Origin: Sandarakinorhabdus sp. AAP62
Lineage (GTDB): Bacteria > Pseudomonadota > Alphaproteobacteria > Sphingomonadales > Sphingomonadaceae
Assembly: GCF_000331225.1 (NCBI RefSeq)
Contig: NZ_ANFY01000005.1
Coordinates: 124,001 to 188,000, forward strand
Length of the DNA stretch: 64,000 bases
Direction: 5' to 3'
Both the position numbers and the translations under genes were made by a program. Numbering within the stretch: position 1 is the stretch's first letter; every line of letters starts with the position of its first letter. This document shows positions 61,502 through 64,000 of the stretch, piece by piece. The notes below the pieces were generated by a model that saw nothing but the letters and a program-made list of their open reading frames with translations, did no database searches and was not told the DNA's origin.

Positions 61502-63643
61502 TTACCCTCTGCGCCAAGCATGATAGCGGCCCACCCAGGCCAGCAGGCCCTGCGGCGCGTGTGCCCGCTTCCAGTTGCCCGCGGCGAACTTGTTGGCTTC
61601 GGCCATGGTGGGATAGGTATGGATGGTGCCGAGCAGCTTGTTGAGGCCCAGGCCGTGCTTCATTGCCAGCACATATTCCGCCAGCAACTCGCCGGCATGC
61701 TCGCCGACGATGGTGGCACCCAGGATACGGTCCTTGCCCGGCGGGGTGAGGACTTTCACGAAGCCGGTGGTGGCGCTGTCGGCGATGGCGCGATCGAGTT
61801 CGTGCAGCTGGTAGGTGGTCACTTCAAACGCGATGCCCCTGGCCTTGGCTTCATCTTCCGACAGGCCGACGCGGGCGATTTCGGGATCGAGGAAAGTTGT
61901 CCACGGGATGACGCGGTAATCGGCCTTGAAGCGGCGGAACTGGCCAAACAATGCGTTCACCGCCGCATACCAGGCCTGGTGCGAGGCGACGTGGGTGAAC
62001 TGGTAGGGCCCGGCCACATCCCCGCAGGCGTAGATATTGGGATAGAGCGTCGCCAGATAATCGTCGGTCACCACGGTGCGGTCGGTCTCGATGCCGAGTT
62101 CTTCGAGCCCATAGCCGGTCAGCCGCGCCTTGCGGCCAACAGCGACGATCAGCGCGTCATAGGGCAGGGCGCGTTCCTGGCCGTCGTGGGCAACGATCAA
62201 TGTCTGCTCGCCCTCCACCCGCAGCGCGGCATGGCCGGTGAGTAGCTCGACGCCCGAACCGACCAGCGATGCGTGGGCGATGGCGGCGACATCGTCATCC
62301 TCTCGCGGCAACACACGCGGGCCCATTTCGACCTGTTGCACCTGTGCGCCCAGCCGCGCCAGCGCCTGCGCCAGTTCGCAGCCGATCGGGCCGCCGCCCA
62401 GCACGATGATGCGGCGCGGAATGGTTTCGAGCGCCGAAAAGGCGTCCCACAGCGTGTCGCTGGTCAGGTGATTGTGGTCGGTGAGGCCGGGCAGCGGCGG
62501 CACCAGCGGCGCGGCGCCGGCGGCGATGACGATGCTGCGCGTGGTGAGGCGCTGCGTCGTGCCGTCGTGGCGGGTGATCTCCACCGTCCACGGATCAAGG
62601 ATGCGGGCATGGCCAAGTTCCATGTCCACCCCCAGCCCGGTGTAGCGCTCCACGCTGTCGTTGGGTTCGATGGCGGCGATGACGCCCTTGATGCGCGCCA
62701 TCACGGCGCGGAAATCAAATTCGGGGGTCTTCGGCGTCAGGCCATAGGTTTCGGCATGGCGCATCTGGTGGGCGATGCGGGCCGATTTGATCAGCGCCTT
62801 TGATGGCACGCAGCCATAATTCAGGCAGTCGCCGCCCAGCTTGTGGGATTCCACCAGCGTCACCTTCGCCTTTACCGTGGCAGCGATATAGGCCGAAACC
62901 AGCCCGGCCGCGCCGCCGCCGATCACCACCATGTTGCGGTCGAAGCGCTTGGGTCGCGGCCAGCGCGCATAGACGCGGCGGCGCTTGAGTGCGCCCATCA
63001 CCGCCTTGCCAATCCACGGCAGCAGGCCAAGCGCGGCGAATGACCCCAGCAGGCCCGGCGAGGCGACATCGCGCAGGCTCGAGATGCTGGCCAGCTGGGT
63101 GCCGGCGTTCACATAGACGATGGTGCCGAGGAACATGCCGATCTGGCTGACCCAGAAATAGGTGAAGGTGCGAATGGGCGTGAGGCCCATGAGCAGATTG
63201 ACGACGAAGAAGGGGAAGACCGGCACCAGCCGCAGCGAAAAGAGATAGAAGGCGCCGTCCTTCTCGATGCCGGTGTTGATGGCGGCCAGTCGCTCGCCAA
63301 ACTTGCCCTGCACCCAATCGCGCAACAGATAGCGCGAGGCGGTGAACGCCAGGGTCGCGCCGATGGTGGAGGCGAAGGAGACGATGAGCGTGCCAAGCCC
63401 GACGCCGAAAACCGCCCCGCCGGCCAGCGTCATGATCGCAGCGCCCGGGAAGGACAGCGCGGTGAGCGCCACATAGGCGAGGAAATAGACGCCGATCACC
63501 TGCAGCGGGTTGGCGGCATAAAGCGCTGCGATATCGGCCTGCCGCGCCTTCAGCGCATCGAGCGTCAGATACTGGCCCAGGTCGAACTGGAACCAGGCGA
63601 TGACCGCGGCCACGAACAGCAGGATGATGGGCAGGCGTTTCAT
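61502..63643 (-). CDS. Fusion of TVP38/TMEM64 membrane domain and pyridine-nucleotide disulfide oxidoreductase
   Basis: Protein of 713 residues. Residues 1-220 are a TVP38/TMEM64 (SNARE-associated, DedA-like) membrane domain with FPGAAIMTLAGGAVFG and RLVPVFPFFVVNLLMG. Residues 235-713 form a flavoprotein disulfide reductase like mercuric reductase or lipoamide dehydrogenase: FAD motif GGGAAG at 242-247, redox pair C273/C278 in GGDCLNYGCVPSK, NAD motif VLGGGPIGCELAQ, and FAD block YACGDVAG. The C-terminal active-site motif is HTYPTMAEANK. The start ATG at 63643 opens on the first helix. The physiological substrate is unknown. Confidence 0.9.
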   Translation of the reverse strand: MKRLPIILLFVAAVIAWFQFDLGQYLTLDALKARQADIAALYAANPLQVIGVYFLAYVALTALSFPGAAIMTLAGGAVFGVGLGTLIVSFASTIGATLAFTASRYLLRDWVQGKFGERLAAINTGIEKDGAFYLFSLRLVPVFPFFVVNLLMGLTPIRTFTYFWVSQIGMFLGTIVYVNAGTQLASISSLRDVASPGLLGSFAALGLLPWIGKAVMGALKRRRVYARWPRPKRFDRNMVVIGGGAAGLVSAYIAATVKAKVTLVESHKLGGDCLNYGCVPSKALIKSARIAHQMRHAETYGLTPKTPEFDFRAVMARIKGVIAAIEPNDSVERYTGLGVDMELGHARILDPWTVEITRHDGTTQRLTTRSIVIAAGAAPLVPPLPGLTDHNHLTSDTLWDAFSALETIPRRIIVLGGGPIGCELAQALARLGAQVQQVEMGPRVLPREDDDVAAIAHASLVGSGVELLTGHAALRVEGEQTLIVAHDGQERALPYDALIVAVGRKARLTGYGLEELGIETDRTVVTDDYLATLYPNIYACGDVAGPYQFTHVASHQAWYAAVNALFGQFRRFKADYRVIPWTTFLDPEIARVGLSEDEAKARGIAFEVTTYQLHELDRAIADSATTGFVKVLTPPGKDRILGATIVGEHAGELLAEYVLAMKHGLGLNKLLGTIHTYPTMAEANKFAAGNWKRAHAPQGLLAWVGRYHAWRRG

Positions 63644-63682
63644 CGGGCGGGCTTTCGTTTCATGGTGGCAGGTTGGACGCAA

Positions 63683-63850
63683 ACCGTCGCCAGCGCCAAG
63701 CGATTATTCGCACCATGGGCGCCAAAGGATGCAGTTGCCTCCCCCTTTCATGCCGGCTGCCAATCTGAACGAGCGATAACAAGTCCGTTCAGACAGTTCA
63801 CATGTGCGTTGTGCGAATCAGTTGCCATCAACACCAGCCGGAGACGGGCA
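63683..63850. promoter_or_regulatory. Divergent gap before the Gly/Tyr-rich gene
   Basis: The 168 bp lie between the fusion gene (minus) and the next gene (plus) and must hold both promoters. AT-rich sequence around 63770-63830 is the likely plus-strand promoter region. No known operator was recognised. Confidence 0.4.
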
Positions 63851-64000
63851 ATGCAGACGAAGCTGACCATCGCAATTCTCGCCACCCTGGGCCTGGGGCT
63901 GGCTGCCCCGGCCGCGGCGCAGTGGCATGATCCCGTGCAGCCGATCGGCTGGGGTGGCGGTTATCAGGGCGGCGGCTATGATGATGGCTATTATGGCAAC
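63851..64000 (+). CDS. Secreted Gly/Tyr-rich protein, N-terminal part
   Basis: Only the first 50 codons lie in the window and the frame stays open to the edge. A clean signal peptide (MQTKLTIAILATLGLGLAA, cleavage after about AAAQ) is followed by WHDPVQPIGWGGGYQGGG and a Gly/Asp/Tyr-rich stretch. GGAGACGG stands before the ATG. Such starts occur in small sphingomonad envelope proteins; no function can be given from this piece. Confidence 0.7.
   Translation, partial: MQTKLTIAILATLGLGLAAPAAAQWHDPVQPIGWGGGYQGGGYDDGYYGN

Overview
The window reads as chromosomal DNA of a high-GC alphaproteobacterium, most probably of the order Sphingomonadales. Grounds: two TonB-dependent receptors of the large sphingomonad type, a PEP-CTERM secreted protein, a DUF2794 gene, an Entner-Doudoroff dehydratase, an EpsC-type serine acetyltransferase, and intergenic palindromes of the kind common in sphingomonads. 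The order is an inference from gene content, since there is no rRNA here. No prophage, insertion sequence, integrase, CRISPR array or secondary-metabolite cluster is visible, and coding density is high throughout.

Layout. 1-3.4 kb: nitrogen assimilation, with amtB (cut or starting at the left edge) facing glnB-glnA. 3.5-6.8 kb: a minus-strand cluster of an orphan LuxR-type regulator, a Spinster-like MFS transporter and an SDR. 6.9-10.7 kb: msrA, then glmU-glmS for UDP-GlcNAc synthesis. 10.8-18.9 kb: gph followed by a complete phosphate regulon, phoR-pstS-pstC-pstA-pstB-phoU-phoB, with a Pho box before pstS. 19-22.5 kb: a hydroxyacyl-CoA-type SDR, DUF2794-cysE, and ahpD-ahpC divergent from oxyR. 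23.5-28 kb: quinone oxidoreductase and aldehyde dehydrogenase, bamD, a MAPEG protein, an MBL hydrolase. 28-31 kb: a SulP anion transporter paired with a beta-carbonic anhydrase, then an exported RidA protein. 31-38 kb: TonB receptor, GNAT and a Tat-type amidohydrolase, PEP-CTERM protein. 38-50 kb: acyl-CoA dehydrogenase, GH42 beta-galactosidase, DUF2855, pseudoazurin, edd, an FAD oxidoreductase, TauE, and an MHS transporter with a CoA-transferase. 50-53 kb: lon and tRNA-Val(CAC). 53-61.4 kb: a five-gene minus-strand run of TonB receptor, CNT nucleoside transporter, CDP-alcohol phosphatidyltransferase, DUF3047 and a divergent PEP-carboxylase-like protein. 61.5-64 kb: a TVP38-flavoprotein fusion and the start of a Gly/Tyr-rich secreted protein.

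The strongest leads are two. The first is a composite repeat of about 170 bp found twice, each time directly behind a stop codon, oriented with the gene and carrying the terminator. The second is the PEP-carboxylase-like protein, which keeps the metal ligands but has altered PEP-site residues and ends an operon-like run headed by a TonB receptor and a nucleoside permease. No complete system wholly unlike known ones was recognised; most of the window is ordinary housekeeping and regulon content.
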